Shown in pieces: positions 35,555 to 44,374 of a DNA stretch of 64,000 nt. The position numbers and the translations under genes are program-made. The stretch spans positions 13,540 to 77,539 of the forward strand of contig JAZUFE010000056.1 in assembly GCA_045640525.1 (NCBI GenBank), read 5' to 3'. The stretch comes from JAILLW01 sp045640525. GTDB lineage: Bacteria > Bacillota > Clostridia > Lachnospirales > Lachnospiraceae. The number at the start of each line of letters is the position of its first letter. Position 1 is the stretch's first letter. Below the pieces are notes generated by a model, which worked only from the letters and a program-made list of their open reading frames with translations, did not search any database and was not told where the DNA came from.

Positions 35555-35830
35555 ATGCGTATAGAAGCATATACACAAGTTCAGCAGTTATATCAAACCC
35601 AGAAGACTTCTAAGGCTCAGAGCACGCAGAAAGCCAGCTTCAGAGATCAGTTGGAAATTTCTTCTGCAGGAAAAGATATACAGACTGCAAAGAATGCTGT
35701 TATGGGAGCTCCGGATATTCGTGAAGATGTTGTTGCCCCTATCAAAGAGCAGATTCAGAACGGAACATATGAAGTTGATGCTGACAGCTTCGCAGAAAAG
35801 TTATTTGCTAAGTTTCAGGAAATGAGGTAA
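35555..35830 (+). CDS. flgM: Anti-sigma-28 factor FlgM
   Basis: 91 residues. The N-terminal half is polar and probably disordered. The C-terminal half has the FlgM landmarks: DQLEISSAGKDIQTAK, then VAPIKEQIQNGTYEVDADSFAEKL. FlgM binds the flagellar sigma factor until the hook is complete and then is secreted. GGAAGGAGA precedes the ATG. It is the first gene of the flagellar run, followed 7 bases later by flgN. Confidence 0.9.
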   Translation: MRIEAYTQVQQLYQTQKTSKAQSTQKASFRDQLEISSAGKDIQTAKNAVMGAPDIREDVVAPIKEQIQNGTYEVDADSFAEKLFAKFQEMR

Positions 35831-35837
35831 TTCGAGC

Positions 35838-36356
35838 ATGGCAAGTTTGATGGAAAACTTGATAGACGTTTTGGAAAACGAATGTCAAGACTATGAGAGC
35901 TTGCTCGAATTATCTCAGGCCAAGACTCCGATTATTGTTTCCGGAGACTTGGAGGAATTAGCCCGCATCACGGATGAAGAACAATTAGTTGTCAATAGAA
36001 TTGGCCATAACGAAAAGGAACGTGAGGTTGTATTCAAAGACATAGCTAATGTAATTAACAAGGATGTTAATACTCTTAAGCTGGGCGATTTGGTTGATAT
36101 GTTGTCATCACGTCCGCAAGAGCAACTAAGGCTGGCTAAAGTGCATGACAGATTGCGTACATTGGTGCATTCCGTAAAAAGAGCAAATGAGCAGAATCGC
36201 GAACTAATCAACAATGCCATGGAATTGGTTGAGTTTGACCTTAATATGCTTCAGGCAAGTAAGGCGGCTCCGGAAACGGCAAATTATAATCGCGGCGCAT
36301 ACAATACGGGAATGCAGATGGGAATCGATCAATCGGGATTTGATGCAAAACAGTAG
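35838..36356 (+). CDS. flgN: Flagellar export chaperone FlgN
   Basis: 172 residues and almost fully helical. The N-terminal MENLIDVLENECQDYESLLELSQAKTPIIV-type helix and the following IxxGDLEELARITDEEQ segment match FlgN family proteins, which hold the hook-filament junction proteins FlgK and FlgL in the cytoplasm before export. Position directly before two flgK genes supports this. Start ATG at 35838 follows flgM by 7 bases. Confidence 0.85.
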   Translation: MASLMENLIDVLENECQDYESLLELSQAKTPIIVSGDLEELARITDEEQLVVNRIGHNEKEREVVFKDIANVINKDVNTLKLGDLVDMLSSRPQEQLRLAKVHDRLRTLVHSVKRANEQNRELINNAMELVEFDLNMLQASKAAPETANYNRGAYNTGMQMGIDQSGFDAKQ

Positions 36357-36388
36357 AGTATTATACGTACTTATTGAGGAATACGGCT

Positions 36389-38038
36389 ATGTCATTGTTT
36401 GGTGGTTTATATGTAGGCACAAGCGGCCTTCAAACTTCACAAAATGCGCTGAATACAGTTGCACATAATATGGTTAACGTTGACACCCAAGGTTACACGA
36501 GACAACAGATTTCTCAGGTAACCCGTACTTATAATACCATTTCAAAGAGCGGTTCAGCCGTATCTTACCAACAAATCGGTCTCGGCGTTAAATATGCCGA
36601 AGTTAAACAAGTCAGAGATTATTTCCTGGATAAATCATATAGAAAAGAATCGGGACGCAGCGGATTTTACGATGTGTCTTGCGACGCTATTGCGGAAACC
36701 GAAGATATCTTTCAGGAGCTTGACGGTGAAGCTTTCGCTAATACATTGGACAGACTTTGGGTATCTGTGCAAGAACTTGCAAAAGACCCTTCAAGTACGG
36801 TAAATCAGGGTATCTTTATACAAAGATGCTCCGAATTCGTTACAAGATCACAGGCTGTATATCAGAATTTTTGCGATTACCAGGATGATTTAAATTATAA
36901 AGTAAAACAAAAAACGGATAAGATTAACGAAATCGGTCAGCGAATCGAATCGTTAAATGAACAGATATTGAGAATAGAATCGGGCCAGGTTGAACATGCC
37001 AATGACTTAAGAGATGAAAGAAATGATCTTATCGATGAATTGTCGACATACGCCCATATAAGTGTAGATACGGATATTTCCGGAAACTACATTATACAAA
37101 TCGAAGGTGTTGACTTCGTTACGGTAGGTTCTTGCAAGGAAATCGGACTTTATGCCGATCCCATAACAGGGTTCTATACCCCTTATTGGGTACCCTTGGC
37201 CGAACATGACCCGGCTACCGGCAAAGTTATCGAGTCAACGATTCCTTCTGCAAGAGTGTTTGACCTTGATCAGGAAATTTCTACGGAAAAGAATACTGAC
37301 ATAGGAGCTTTGAAGAGTACTCTTCTTGCCAGAGGCGACAGGAGAGCAACATACAGGGATCTTGGATTTGAAAGCGCAGACCCTGAAAAAGCCTACGGAG
37401 AAATTTCCGATTCGATTGTTATGAATGTAATGGCTGAATTCGACCAACTGATTCATGATATTACAACCGAAATCAATCAGGTTATTGAGGATGCTGCCAA
37501 TGCTGTTGATACAGCACTTACACCCAACGGATATTTGAGAGATGAAACCGGTAATCCGTACAGAATATTCAATGTTTCAAGCTATGAAGAGTCGATTAAA
37601 CCCGGCGGTAAGTGGCAGGATGATTACACAACGATGAATATTATGATAAACGAAGAGCTTAAGATGGCTCCTTCCAAACTGGGATTCATAAGAAGTGACG
37701 GAATTGTGGATATCAGATGCGGAGACAGACTTAAAGAGGTCTTTACGAATCAGAATCATACATTGAATCCGGTAGTTAAGACGGCAACCAATTTGTACAA
37801 TTTCTATAACAATCTTATATCGCAGGTATCAAATACGGGATTTGTTATGAAAGGAATAAGCTCCAATCAGGAGGTAACCGTTTCAAATATTCAGGCAGCC
37901 AGAGAGCAGATTGTCGGAGTTTCTTCGGATGAAGAATTGAGCAACATGATAATGTTTCAAAATGCATTCAATGCTTCAAGCCGATACATAAATGCAATGA
38001 GTGAAATGATAGAGCACTTGATTACGACTTTCTTCTAA
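36389..38038 (+). CDS. flgK: Flagellar hook-associated protein FlgK (copy 1)
   Basis: 549 residues from the ATG at 36389; an in-frame TTG at 36374 is less likely because TTGAGGAA there serves as the ribosome binding site. The N-terminus (SLFGGLYVGTSGLQTSQNAL and NMVNVDTQGYTRQ) and the C-terminus (QNAFNASSRYINAMSEMIEHLI) are the paired coiled-coil ends of flagellar rod/hook/HAP proteins. The NDLRDERNDLIDELS segment is the FlgK core. FlgK forms the first junction zone between hook and filament. A second, longer FlgK gene follows 18 bases later. Confidence 0.93.
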   Translation: MSLFGGLYVGTSGLQTSQNALNTVAHNMVNVDTQGYTRQQISQVTRTYNTISKSGSAVSYQQIGLGVKYAEVKQVRDYFLDKSYRKESGRSGFYDVSCDAIAETEDIFQELDGEAFANTLDRLWVSVQELAKDPSSTVNQGIFIQRCSEFVTRSQAVYQNFCDYQDDLNYKVKQKTDKINEIGQRIESLNEQILRIESGQVEHANDLRDERNDLIDELSTYAHISVDTDISGNYIIQIEGVDFVTVGSCKEIGLYADPITGFYTPYWVPLAEHDPATGKVIESTIPSARVFDLDQEISTEKNTDIGALKSTLLARGDRRATYRDLGFESADPEKAYGEISDSIVMNVMAEFDQLIHDITTEINQVIEDAANAVDTALTPNGYLRDETGNPYRIFNVSSYEESIKPGGKWQDDYTTMNIMINEELKMAPSKLGFIRSDGIVDIRCGDRLKEVFTNQNHTLNPVVKTATNLYNFYNNLISQVSNTGFVMKGISSNQEVTVSNIQAAREQIVGVSSDEELSNMIMFQNAFNASSRYINAMSEMIEHLITTFF

Positions 38039-38056
38039 AGTCGGGAAGGAGGGTAT

Positions 38057-39952
38057 ATGCCTTCACAATTTTTTGGATTAAATATAGCAGGTTCGGGACT
38101 TCGTAATTCGAATGCGGCCTTAAATACAACAGCAAATAATATTTCAAATGTTCAGACACAAGGTTATTCAAGACAGAAGGTTGATTCACAGGCGGCAGAT
38201 GCTCTTCGAACCTTTACCACATACGGATGCGCAGGCGCCGGTGTTGAAACAATGGCTATCGAGAGAGTACGCGACAGCTTTTATGATGTTAAGTACTGGG
38301 ATAATAATGCGAACTATGGACAGTTTTCGGCCAAAGCATATTATTGCAAGTCGATAGAAGACTATTTTAATGACGATGGTTCTACAGGTTTTGTTACTAT
38401 CTTTAACAAAATGTCTTCTGCTTTGCAGTCTGTTTCGACTAATGCAAGTTCAGCGGCTACCAAAGCACAGTTCGTTGCATCCGCTCAATCGCTTACGGAC
38501 TATTTTAACAACTTATACGGAAACTTACAGGAACTGCAAAAGGATATAAATCTTGAAATAAAGCAGGCTGTTGACCATATTAATTCAATATCCGAACAGA
38601 TAGCCACATTGAACAAGCAGGTTAATGTTATCGAACTTACAGGTTCAAAGGCCAACGATTTGCGTGACCAAAGAGATGTTCTTATAGATAAACTTTCGGA
38701 GTATATTGACGTAACCGTACAGGAAACTCCGATTTATGATACGAATGATCCAACCAGGGAAACGGGCGGAACAAGGTATGTTGTAAAGGTTGCCGGCGGG
38801 CAGATTCTGATAGATTCCAACGACTTTTCTACATTTAAGTGTGAAGCAAGACAAAGCTATGAACAAATCAATCAGACCGATGTGCAGGGACTTTACAAAA
38901 TCTGCTGGGATAACGGAAATGAATTTAACTTAAATAATGCTTCCATGAACGGAAAACTTAAGGGCCTTGTTGAAGTAAGAGATGGAAACAATACGCAGAA
39001 TTTCAACGGAAAAGTAGTTTCTTCCACGGCTCTTACAACCCCTCCGACGACAAGAACGGTAAAGATAGAAGTTACGGATGATTATCTTAAGGATATGAAG
39101 GAGTGTACGCTTCCGACTACGGGAATGATGCGAATAAACGGTGCGGAGTACTATTATTCCGACTGGACTTTCGATGCGACAACATCGCAGTACGAGTTTA
39201 CGATAGAAGACAGTCTTTATCCGAGCTCCACTACCGAAATCAAGGCCGGTACGATAGCACTTAATCAAGATCCTATCAAATATCAGGGTATTCCGTACTA
39301 TATGGAGCAAATGAATGCATTCGTCCGCAGTTTCTTTAAGGCTGTTAACGGAGCTTTTGAAGGCTACGAATATACAGACCCTTCAACGGGTCAGAAGTAT
39401 TATATGAATGGTGTTGACGCTTACGGTAATCCGGGAACAGATTTATTTACCTGTGAACTGCCTAAGGGACAATTGACACAAGAAGAGCTTGAGACAGATG
39501 ATCCGACCAAAATGTTCAACGGCAAAACGGGTTATTATTACATGACATGCGGTAATGTGTGTATCAATACCGAATTGTTACGTGACGCCGACAGACTCGG
39601 ATCACGTACATATTCATATAATGGTGTCGAAGAGTGCGGACAGATTGAAAAAGTCATTTCCATGTTGAGTAATAAGAATGATTTCAATTTCCGAAACGCC
39701 TCTGCCAATCAGATGCTCGAACTTGTTCTTTCGGATGTGGCACTTAACGCAAGTAATGCCAATACTTATGAGGGAACATACAAAGGTCTTCAAACCGCCA
39801 TTGAGAATCAAAGAACATCAATTTCGGGTGTTGATGAAGACGAAGAAGCTGTTAGTCTGGTGAAATATCAGAATGCATATACTCTTGCTTCCAAAATGGT
39901 TCAAACATTAACTGAAATTTATGATCAATTAATATTAAGTACAGGGGTATAA
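38057..39952 (+). CDS. flgK: Flagellar hook-associated protein FlgK (copy 2)
   Basis: 631 residues. N-terminal GLNIAGSGLRNSNAALNTTA with NNISNVQTQGYSRQ and C-terminal VKYQNAYTLASKMVQTLTEIYD are the typical HAP1 ends; KANDLRDQRDVLIDKLSEYI matches the FlgK core of copy 1. The central region is longer than in copy 1 and differs in sequence. The two copies are clearly diverged, so this is an old duplication rather than a recent one. GGAAGGAGGG precedes the ATG. Whether both are assembled in one junction or used in different filaments cannot be told. Confidence 0.9.
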   Translation: MPSQFFGLNIAGSGLRNSNAALNTTANNISNVQTQGYSRQKVDSQAADALRTFTTYGCAGAGVETMAIERVRDSFYDVKYWDNNANYGQFSAKAYYCKSIEDYFNDDGSTGFVTIFNKMSSALQSVSTNASSAATKAQFVASAQSLTDYFNNLYGNLQELQKDINLEIKQAVDHINSISEQIATLNKQVNVIELTGSKANDLRDQRDVLIDKLSEYIDVTVQETPIYDTNDPTRETGGTRYVVKVAGGQILIDSNDFSTFKCEARQSYEQINQTDVQGLYKICWDNGNEFNLNNASMNGKLKGLVEVRDGNNTQNFNGKVVSSTALTTPPTTRTVKIEVTDDYLKDMKECTLPTTGMMRINGAEYYYSDWTFDATTSQYEFTIEDSLYPSSTTEIKAGTIALNQDPIKYQGIPYYMEQMNAFVRSFFKAVNGAFEGYEYTDPSTGQKYYMNGVDAYGNPGTDLFTCELPKGQLTQEELETDDPTKMFNGKTGYYYMTCGNVCINTELLRDADRLGSRTYSYNGVEECGQIEKVISMLSNKNDFNFRNASANQMLELVLSDVALNASNANTYEGTYKGLQTAIENQRTSISGVDEDEEAVSLVKYQNAYTLASKMVQTLTEIYDQLILSTGV

Positions 39953-39963
39953 TCAGCCGATAT
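39936..39963 (+). promoter_or_regulatory. Sigma-28 (SigD)-like promoter before flgL
   Basis: TAAG, 16 bases, then GCCGATAT, an exact match to the -10 box of the Bacillus SigD consensus. It overlaps the end of the second flgK gene, 67 bases before the flgL ATG. Confidence 0.6.
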
Positions 39964-40029
39964 ATAATGTAGACACGGATGTCGAATAGATAGCAAGGAT
40001 GCATGGGATATGGGAAATGAGGTGATCCT

Positions 40030-41667
40030 ATGCGTATGACCAATAAAATTATGCAGAATAATTCTCTGTATAATATAAATAACAATAAAGTCTTACAGGA
40101 CAAACTGAGTACTCAGATGTCCACTCAGAAGAAACTGGCGCGTCCGTCAGATGATCCCGTAGTAGCAATAAGAGCTTTACGATTAAGAAGTTCCGTATCG
40201 GAATTGACACAATACCAGGAGAAGAATTCTCCTGATGCCGACAGCTGGCTTAAAGTAACGGCCGGAGGTCTGGGTACGGTTACGGATATTCTTACCTCTT
40301 TATCTACCAATGCCAACAAGGCTTCCAATAAGGACTTAACGGCAGATGATTTGGATATTATCGTTGAGAACATGAAGCTTTTGTCTGAAGAATTCTATTC
40401 TACAGGTAATCTTGATTATGCCGGAAGATATGTGTTCACAGGGTACAGAACCAATACACCCATGCAGTTTACCGCAGCGGACGTGGCAAATACCAAAGAA
40501 CCTATTCCTTCATACGAAATAACCGAGCAGACATCCATACTTTCATTTGATATGGTTAACTATACAAATGTCGGAAAACTGGCCGGCATTTCACAGTATA
40601 ACTATACTGAAGCAGTACATGAAGAGGTTGAGACCAATATAACCAATAATGATATTCACAGGGTAAGACTTGCTTACGATAATCTTTCTGCAGAAGCTTC
40701 GAAAGTGCCGGTTATTGAGATTGTCAATAAAGTTGATTATGACCCGACCACAGAGATTTATACTCCGGATATCAGGAAAACATATGGCCCGGCATCAACA
40801 CCTCCGATTACGATAGCTTCAAGTGCCGATGCCGCATATCAGGCAGTTGCGGCAGCCAATAATGCAACTCCTCCGACTTCGGTTATTTTGTATGTTCCCG
40901 ATACGGGAGAATTATTGTTTTCGGATGAGGCATATGCAGATTTGGATACACAGATTCAAGCCTGTCATGGAACCGACACTGAAATAAGAATTACATATAC
41001 CAAGAGTGACTGGAATAACGGTGACCTTAGACCGGAGCACTATTTTGCATGTACGTCTACGGATAAAATTGATACTACAAAACAGATTGCTTATAACTCG
41101 GAATATTTGACATCCGGCAAAGAAAAGCAGGTCATAGCTTATGATGTGGGGTATAATCAGACTATCGAGGTAAACACAACGGCTGATGAGGTGTTTACAC
41201 ATAATCTTAACCGTGATATGGATGATTTGGAAAATGCATTGATATCACTTAAGAATATCGATTATATTAAGGCAACTTTGAAGGATGCTTTGAAGGGTAT
41301 AGATCAAAAAGCAGATCCGACCCAATATGATACGGTTTCGAAACAACTTGATGCAGCCAATAAGTCATATGAGTTTATTCGCCAGAATATGCATGAGCTT
41401 ATGGGTAATACAATAACCAAAATGCAGAACTATTTGGACGCTGCCAATGTGGCCGTAACCGATAACGGAACCCGTTCATCAAGATTGGAACTTATAACCA
41501 ATCGACTTACCGAACAAAAAACTACGTTTAAGACTCTTCAGTCTCAGAATGAAGATGTCGATATAGCAGATGTGGCTGTTAATTTGACTTCGGCAGAACT
41601 TACATACAATTCATCATTGATGGCTACGAGTAAAATTATGCAGACTACATTAATGAACTATATTTAA
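40030..41667 (+). CDS. flgL: Flagellar hook-associated protein FlgL
   Basis: 545 residues. The N-terminus RMTNKIMQNNSLYNINNN, followed by KLARPSDDPVVAIRALRLRS, is the FlgL/flagellin D0-D1 start, and the C-terminus ends in AELTYNSSLMATSKIMQTTLMNYI as in FlgL. Typical FlgL is about 300 residues. The extra roughly 250 residues lie in the middle (about 170-400) and would form surface domains at the second junction zone. AATGAGGTGATCC precedes the ATG and a sigma-28-like promoter lies upstream. Confidence 0.9.
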   Translation: MRMTNKIMQNNSLYNINNNKVLQDKLSTQMSTQKKLARPSDDPVVAIRALRLRSSVSELTQYQEKNSPDADSWLKVTAGGLGTVTDILTSLSTNANKASNKDLTADDLDIIVENMKLLSEEFYSTGNLDYAGRYVFTGYRTNTPMQFTAADVANTKEPIPSYEITEQTSILSFDMVNYTNVGKLAGISQYNYTEAVHEEVETNITNNDIHRVRLAYDNLSAEASKVPVIEIVNKVDYDPTTEIYTPDIRKTYGPASTPPITIASSADAAYQAVAAANNATPPTSVILYVPDTGELLFSDEAYADLDTQIQACHGTDTEIRITYTKSDWNNGDLRPEHYFACTSTDKIDTTKQIAYNSEYLTSGKEKQVIAYDVGYNQTIEVNTTADEVFTHNLNRDMDDLENALISLKNIDYIKATLKDALKGIDQKADPTQYDTVSKQLDAANKSYEFIRQNMHELMGNTITKMQNYLDAANVAVTDNGTRSSRLELITNRLTEQKTTFKTLQSQNEDVDIADVAVNLTSAELTYNSSLMATSKIMQTTLMNYI

Positions 41668-41727
41668 TTTGAACTCATAGCTTAGGCTATTATAAAATAC
41701 GCGCGGAGCGCAGATAGGAGTGTGACA

Positions 41728-42183
41728 ATGAACGTTACAACGAAAAATTTCGGAGAAATTACAATTGCAGATGACAAAATCATCAAGTTTCCTTCGGGAA
41801 TAATAGGCTTTCCCGATTTGACGGATTTTGCCCTGGTTCATGACGAGGAAAAGGGAGTAGGCGGAATTCACTGGTTGCAGTCTATGCAGGAGCCGGCATT
41901 CGCTATGCCTGTTATGGATCCTTTGACGGTTAAGGCTGATTACAATCCTCAGGTTGATGATGAGATTTTGAAGCCCATAGGTGAGCTTGATCCCAACGAA
42001 ACCTTGGTTTTGGTTACGGTTACGGTTCCTTCTGACTTGACTAAAATGACCGTTAATTTGAGAGGACCTTTTGTTATTAACGCATTGGAAAAGAAAGCTG
42101 TACAGGTAATAATAGAAGGCGAAGAATATCCGGTTAAGTTCCCGATATATGATATTCTTAAAGCAAAGAAGGGTGGTGAGTAA
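41728..42183 (+). CDS. fliW: Flagellar assembly factor FliW
   Basis: 151 residues from the ATG at 41728, which has AGGAG 8 bases upstream; a GTG at 41722 is the alternative start. FGEITIADDKIIKFPSGIIGF, then ALVHDEEKGVGGIHWLQS and PLTVKADYNP, are the conserved parts of FliW. FliW binds flagellin and, when flagellin is exported, binds CsrA instead, so it couples filament assembly to flagellin translation. The csrA gene follows with no real gap, the usual arrangement in Firmicutes. Confidence 0.93.
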   Translation: MNVTTKNFGEITIADDKIIKFPSGIIGFPDLTDFALVHDEEKGVGGIHWLQSMQEPAFAMPVMDPLTVKADYNPQVDDEILKPIGELDPNETLVLVTVTVPSDLTKMTVNLRGPFVINALEKKAVQVIIEGEEYPVKFPIYDILKAKKGGE

Positions 42184-42184
42184 T

Positions 42185-42403
42185 ATGTTAGCTTTATCAC
42201 GTAAGAAAAACGAAGCCCTTGTGCTGAATAATAATATTGAAATAACGGTTCTTGAAATAAAGGGTGAGCAGGTTAAGCTTGGTATTACCGCACCTAAGGA
42301 TGTACCGGTATACAGAAAAGAAGTATATGTTCAGATTCAAGAATCCAATAAGGCTGCCGTTGATACATCAGGAATGGATGCATTGAAAGATTTGCTCGGA
42401 TAA
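42185..42403 (+). CDS. csrA: Carbon storage regulator CsrA, translational repressor
   Basis: 72 residues from ATG 42185. MLALSRKKNEALVLNNNIEI at the N-terminus and VKLGITAPKDVPVYRKEVY in the middle are the RNA-binding strand and core of CsrA. It binds GGA motifs in the leader of flagellin mRNA and blocks translation, and is in turn held by FliW. GGTGGTGAG at the end of fliW provides the ribosome binding site. A terminator follows shared with the convergent XRE gene. Confidence 0.95.
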   Translation: MLALSRKKNEALVLNNNIEITVLEIKGEQVKLGITAPKDVPVYRKEVYVQIQESNKAAVDTSGMDALKDLLG

Positions 42404-42423
42404 TATTTTGATATTGACAGTAA

Positions 42424-42458
42424 TAAAACGCTGCAAGCATTATGCCTGCAGCGTTTTT
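42424..42458. terminator. Bidirectional terminator between csrA and the convergent XRE gene
   Basis: AAAACGCTGCA pairs with TGCAGCGTTTT, extended inward by AGCAT/ATGCC pairs, with T runs on the + side and A runs read as T on the - side. It can stop both converging units. Confidence 0.85.
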
Positions 42459-42473
42459 AATTCATTCTGATTA

Positions 42474-42806
42474 TCAATTTACGTATTTGTGAAGCGAAGA
42501 AATATCATCCAGATATTCAAGCAATTTTTTCCTTCCGGCGCTGTTTAGGTTCAGATATTTGGAAGTAAGCTTGTTATTCAGATATTTACTGCTGACATCT
42601 TTAACTTCTTCAATCGGAGTGAAATCAATGGGATTTAGAGTTAATATGTCACATATTTTGAGTACGGTCTTATATGTCATATGCTCAATACCCTTGTCAA
42701 ATGCCGTAGCTAAAGTACTGTAAGGAATATCGGCATCTATGCAAAATTGCCGGACACTCTTGAATTGTTGAAGAATACGCTCCTTAAGTAATTCCTCTTT
42801 GGTCAT
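42474..42806 (-). CDS. XRE-family helix-turn-helix regulator
   Basis: 110 residues. The segment VRQFCIDADIPYSTLATAFD (about residues 17-36) followed by MTYKTVLKICDILTLNP (about 43-59) is a helix-turn-helix of the Cro/C1 type. The C-terminal part is helical and charged and may form dimers. It lies 9 bases downstream of the FliD-like gene on the minus strand with GAGG before the start, so the two are cotranscribed. Target genes are unknown; context suggests flagellar control. Confidence 0.8.
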   Translation of the reverse strand: MTKEELLKERILQQFKSVRQFCIDADIPYSTLATAFDKGIEHMTYKTVLKICDILTLNPIDFTPIEEVKDVSSKYLNNKLTSKYLNLNSAGRKKLLEYLDDISSLHKYVN

Positions 42807-42815
42807 GTCAACCTC

Positions 42816-44129
42816 TTAACAATATGAATTGAATAGCATTCCCGAATAATTACTGCTTACGTAAGGTGCGGTGTAAGTATGACCGGGGTTCTTATATGCA
42901 ACTACCGTCTTGTCTATATATTCCATAGGATTCAGAGAAATCTGATTGGTTTTTCGCAGTATTGAAAGAGCAAAATCTTTCACGGTGGTCAGTTGTGAAT
43001 ATTCGGGGTCTTTACTTAAAGCAGATTTAAACTCCGATGAATTCATTTCCAAAATTCCATTATCCGAAAAGTTCAATCCGATATCGGACAGCCCTTCTTT
43101 GTAATATGAAGAGATGCGTTCCATTTCTTTGAGCAACTTGGTGCTCGAATGGTTGGAATTCTTGTATTTTTCGGCTGAATTAATGAAATTATTGTATCCG
43201 TCAATCAGTTCATTAACATTTTCGGATATGGAATCCAAATCTGTTTTGACACCTATATGGGCAGTTGCACCATCCTCTTTGGATACACTGTTTAATGTAA
43301 GTTCGTATTGCCGATCGATTGTAAAATGATTTGCATAAGCGGTTCTTAATTCGTTGTTTAACTTAAACTCCGCATTGGCAGGCGCCTTGGCGATGTAATC
43401 AATTCCGAAATAGTCGACAGAACCCGACTGCTTGGAAGTGTTATCATCGGAAATGCTGAATATCTCGGATTTGTCAGGTTTTAATCCTTCGGTGTTTGAG
43501 GTAAGGCGCAAAGCCGAAGCACCTTTACCATCCTCCAAAATATCTGCGGTAATTCCGACTTCTGCATTGTTGATAAGTCTTGCCAAACGTTCCTGTATAT
43601 CTTTATTGGTATCTTCAGCTCGTACATTGAACTGAAATTCGTAGCTTAAATCGTTGATAGACAAGTCAAAAGAATATGAATCCGGTGAAAGTGCGGATTT
43701 TTCATTTGAGGGCAGAGCATATCCTAAATTGACCTGGGGAGATGCCAAGGACTTGACCTCTATATCAAATTCAACGGCATTCTCAGCTTCGTCGGCTTCG
43801 CCGATGTATTCGGCCGAAACCATAACTTCGTCTGTTGAATATGCCGATTTCTTACTAAACAGAGCGTTGTTGTCGGCACCACCCAAAGAAGCAATGGTGT
43901 TTCGCAGCTGCCGGGCATTCTCCTTTAAATCAATGGCAAATTCGCGTGATTCATTGGAAGAATCGAGAATGTAGAGAGGAGTGTCTTTATTTAGTTTGAG
44001 CATGGAATTGTATACGCCGCGAAGTTCACTTTTCTTGTGAGCGTCATATTTTGATACGTTGCTCTTGGGTGCGTACTGAGTCAGATAATAATTGTAGATA
44101 TTATCAATAGCGGAATTGTATGCTGCCAT
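42816..44129 (-). CDS. FliD-like flagellar capping-type protein (divergent)
   Basis: 437 residues from the ATG at 44129, which has AGGAGGGG five bases upstream; longer starts are less likely. Features of FliD-type proteins: FDIEVKSLASPQVN (about 138-151) matching the xVxxLAxxQ strand, then NKDIQERLARLINNAEVG and ITADILEDGKG with LRLTSNTEGL, and a C-terminal VNELIDGYNNFINSAEKY helix. The N-terminal FliD segment and the long filament-binding ends are reduced, and the C-terminus ends in GMLFNSYC. It is transcribed against the flagellar genes. It may be a filament-cap relative or a structural protein of another appendage. Confidence 0.5.
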   Translation of the reverse strand: MAAYNSAIDNIYNYYLTQYAPKSNVSKYDAHKKSELRGVYNSMLKLNKDTPLYILDSSNESREFAIDLKENARQLRNTIASLGGADNNALFSKKSAYSTDEVMVSAEYIGEADEAENAVEFDIEVKSLASPQVNLGYALPSNEKSALSPDSYSFDLSINDLSYEFQFNVRAEDTNKDIQERLARLINNAEVGITADILEDGKGASALRLTSNTEGLKPDKSEIFSISDDNTSKQSGSVDYFGIDYIAKAPANAEFKLNNELRTAYANHFTIDRQYELTLNSVSKEDGATAHIGVKTDLDSISENVNELIDGYNNFINSAEKYKNSNHSSTKLLKEMERISSYYKEGLSDIGLNFSDNGILEMNSSEFKSALSKDPEYSQLTTVKDFALSILRKTNQISLNPMEYIDKTVVAYKNPGHTYTAPYVSSNYSGMLFNSYC

Positions 44130-44374
44130 GTCGTCCCCTCCTTTCTTCCATGAATACATGCAAGCCATCAAAATCCATTTTGGTGACGGATCATCCTTGA
44201 TCCACGCATGAGGGCGAAATGCACCTACTATGATAGCTACATTTTATCACACTGTTATGGCGAATACAAGAGGGGGGTCTGCTAAAAAAAATATTGTGTT
44301 TTGGCGTTGTCTGTTGTAAAACATTAAAGTAAGGTTTTTGGTAAAGACTAGACTGAAAACGGAAAGGAAAAAAT
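44130..44374. other. Divergent intergenic region between the FliD-like gene and glmM
   Basis: 245 bases. It holds a small inverted repeat (GGATCA / TGATCC, 44188-44203) and an AT-rich stretch before glmM. No convincing -35/-10 pair was found for glmM, and no sigma-28 box on the minus strand for the FliD-like gene. GGAAAGGAAA before glmM is its ribosome binding site. Confidence 0.5.

Noticed and set aside
39961..40029. Possible tRNA-like or riboswitch structure between flgK and flgL
   Set aside because: No cloverleaf or conserved core was found; the segment holds the sigma-28-like box and the flgL ribosome binding site.
44188..44203. GGATCATCCTTGATCC inverted repeat as an operator for the XRE protein
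   Set aside because: Six-base arms are common by chance, and the XRE gene is distant, at the end of its unit. There is no second copy to support it.
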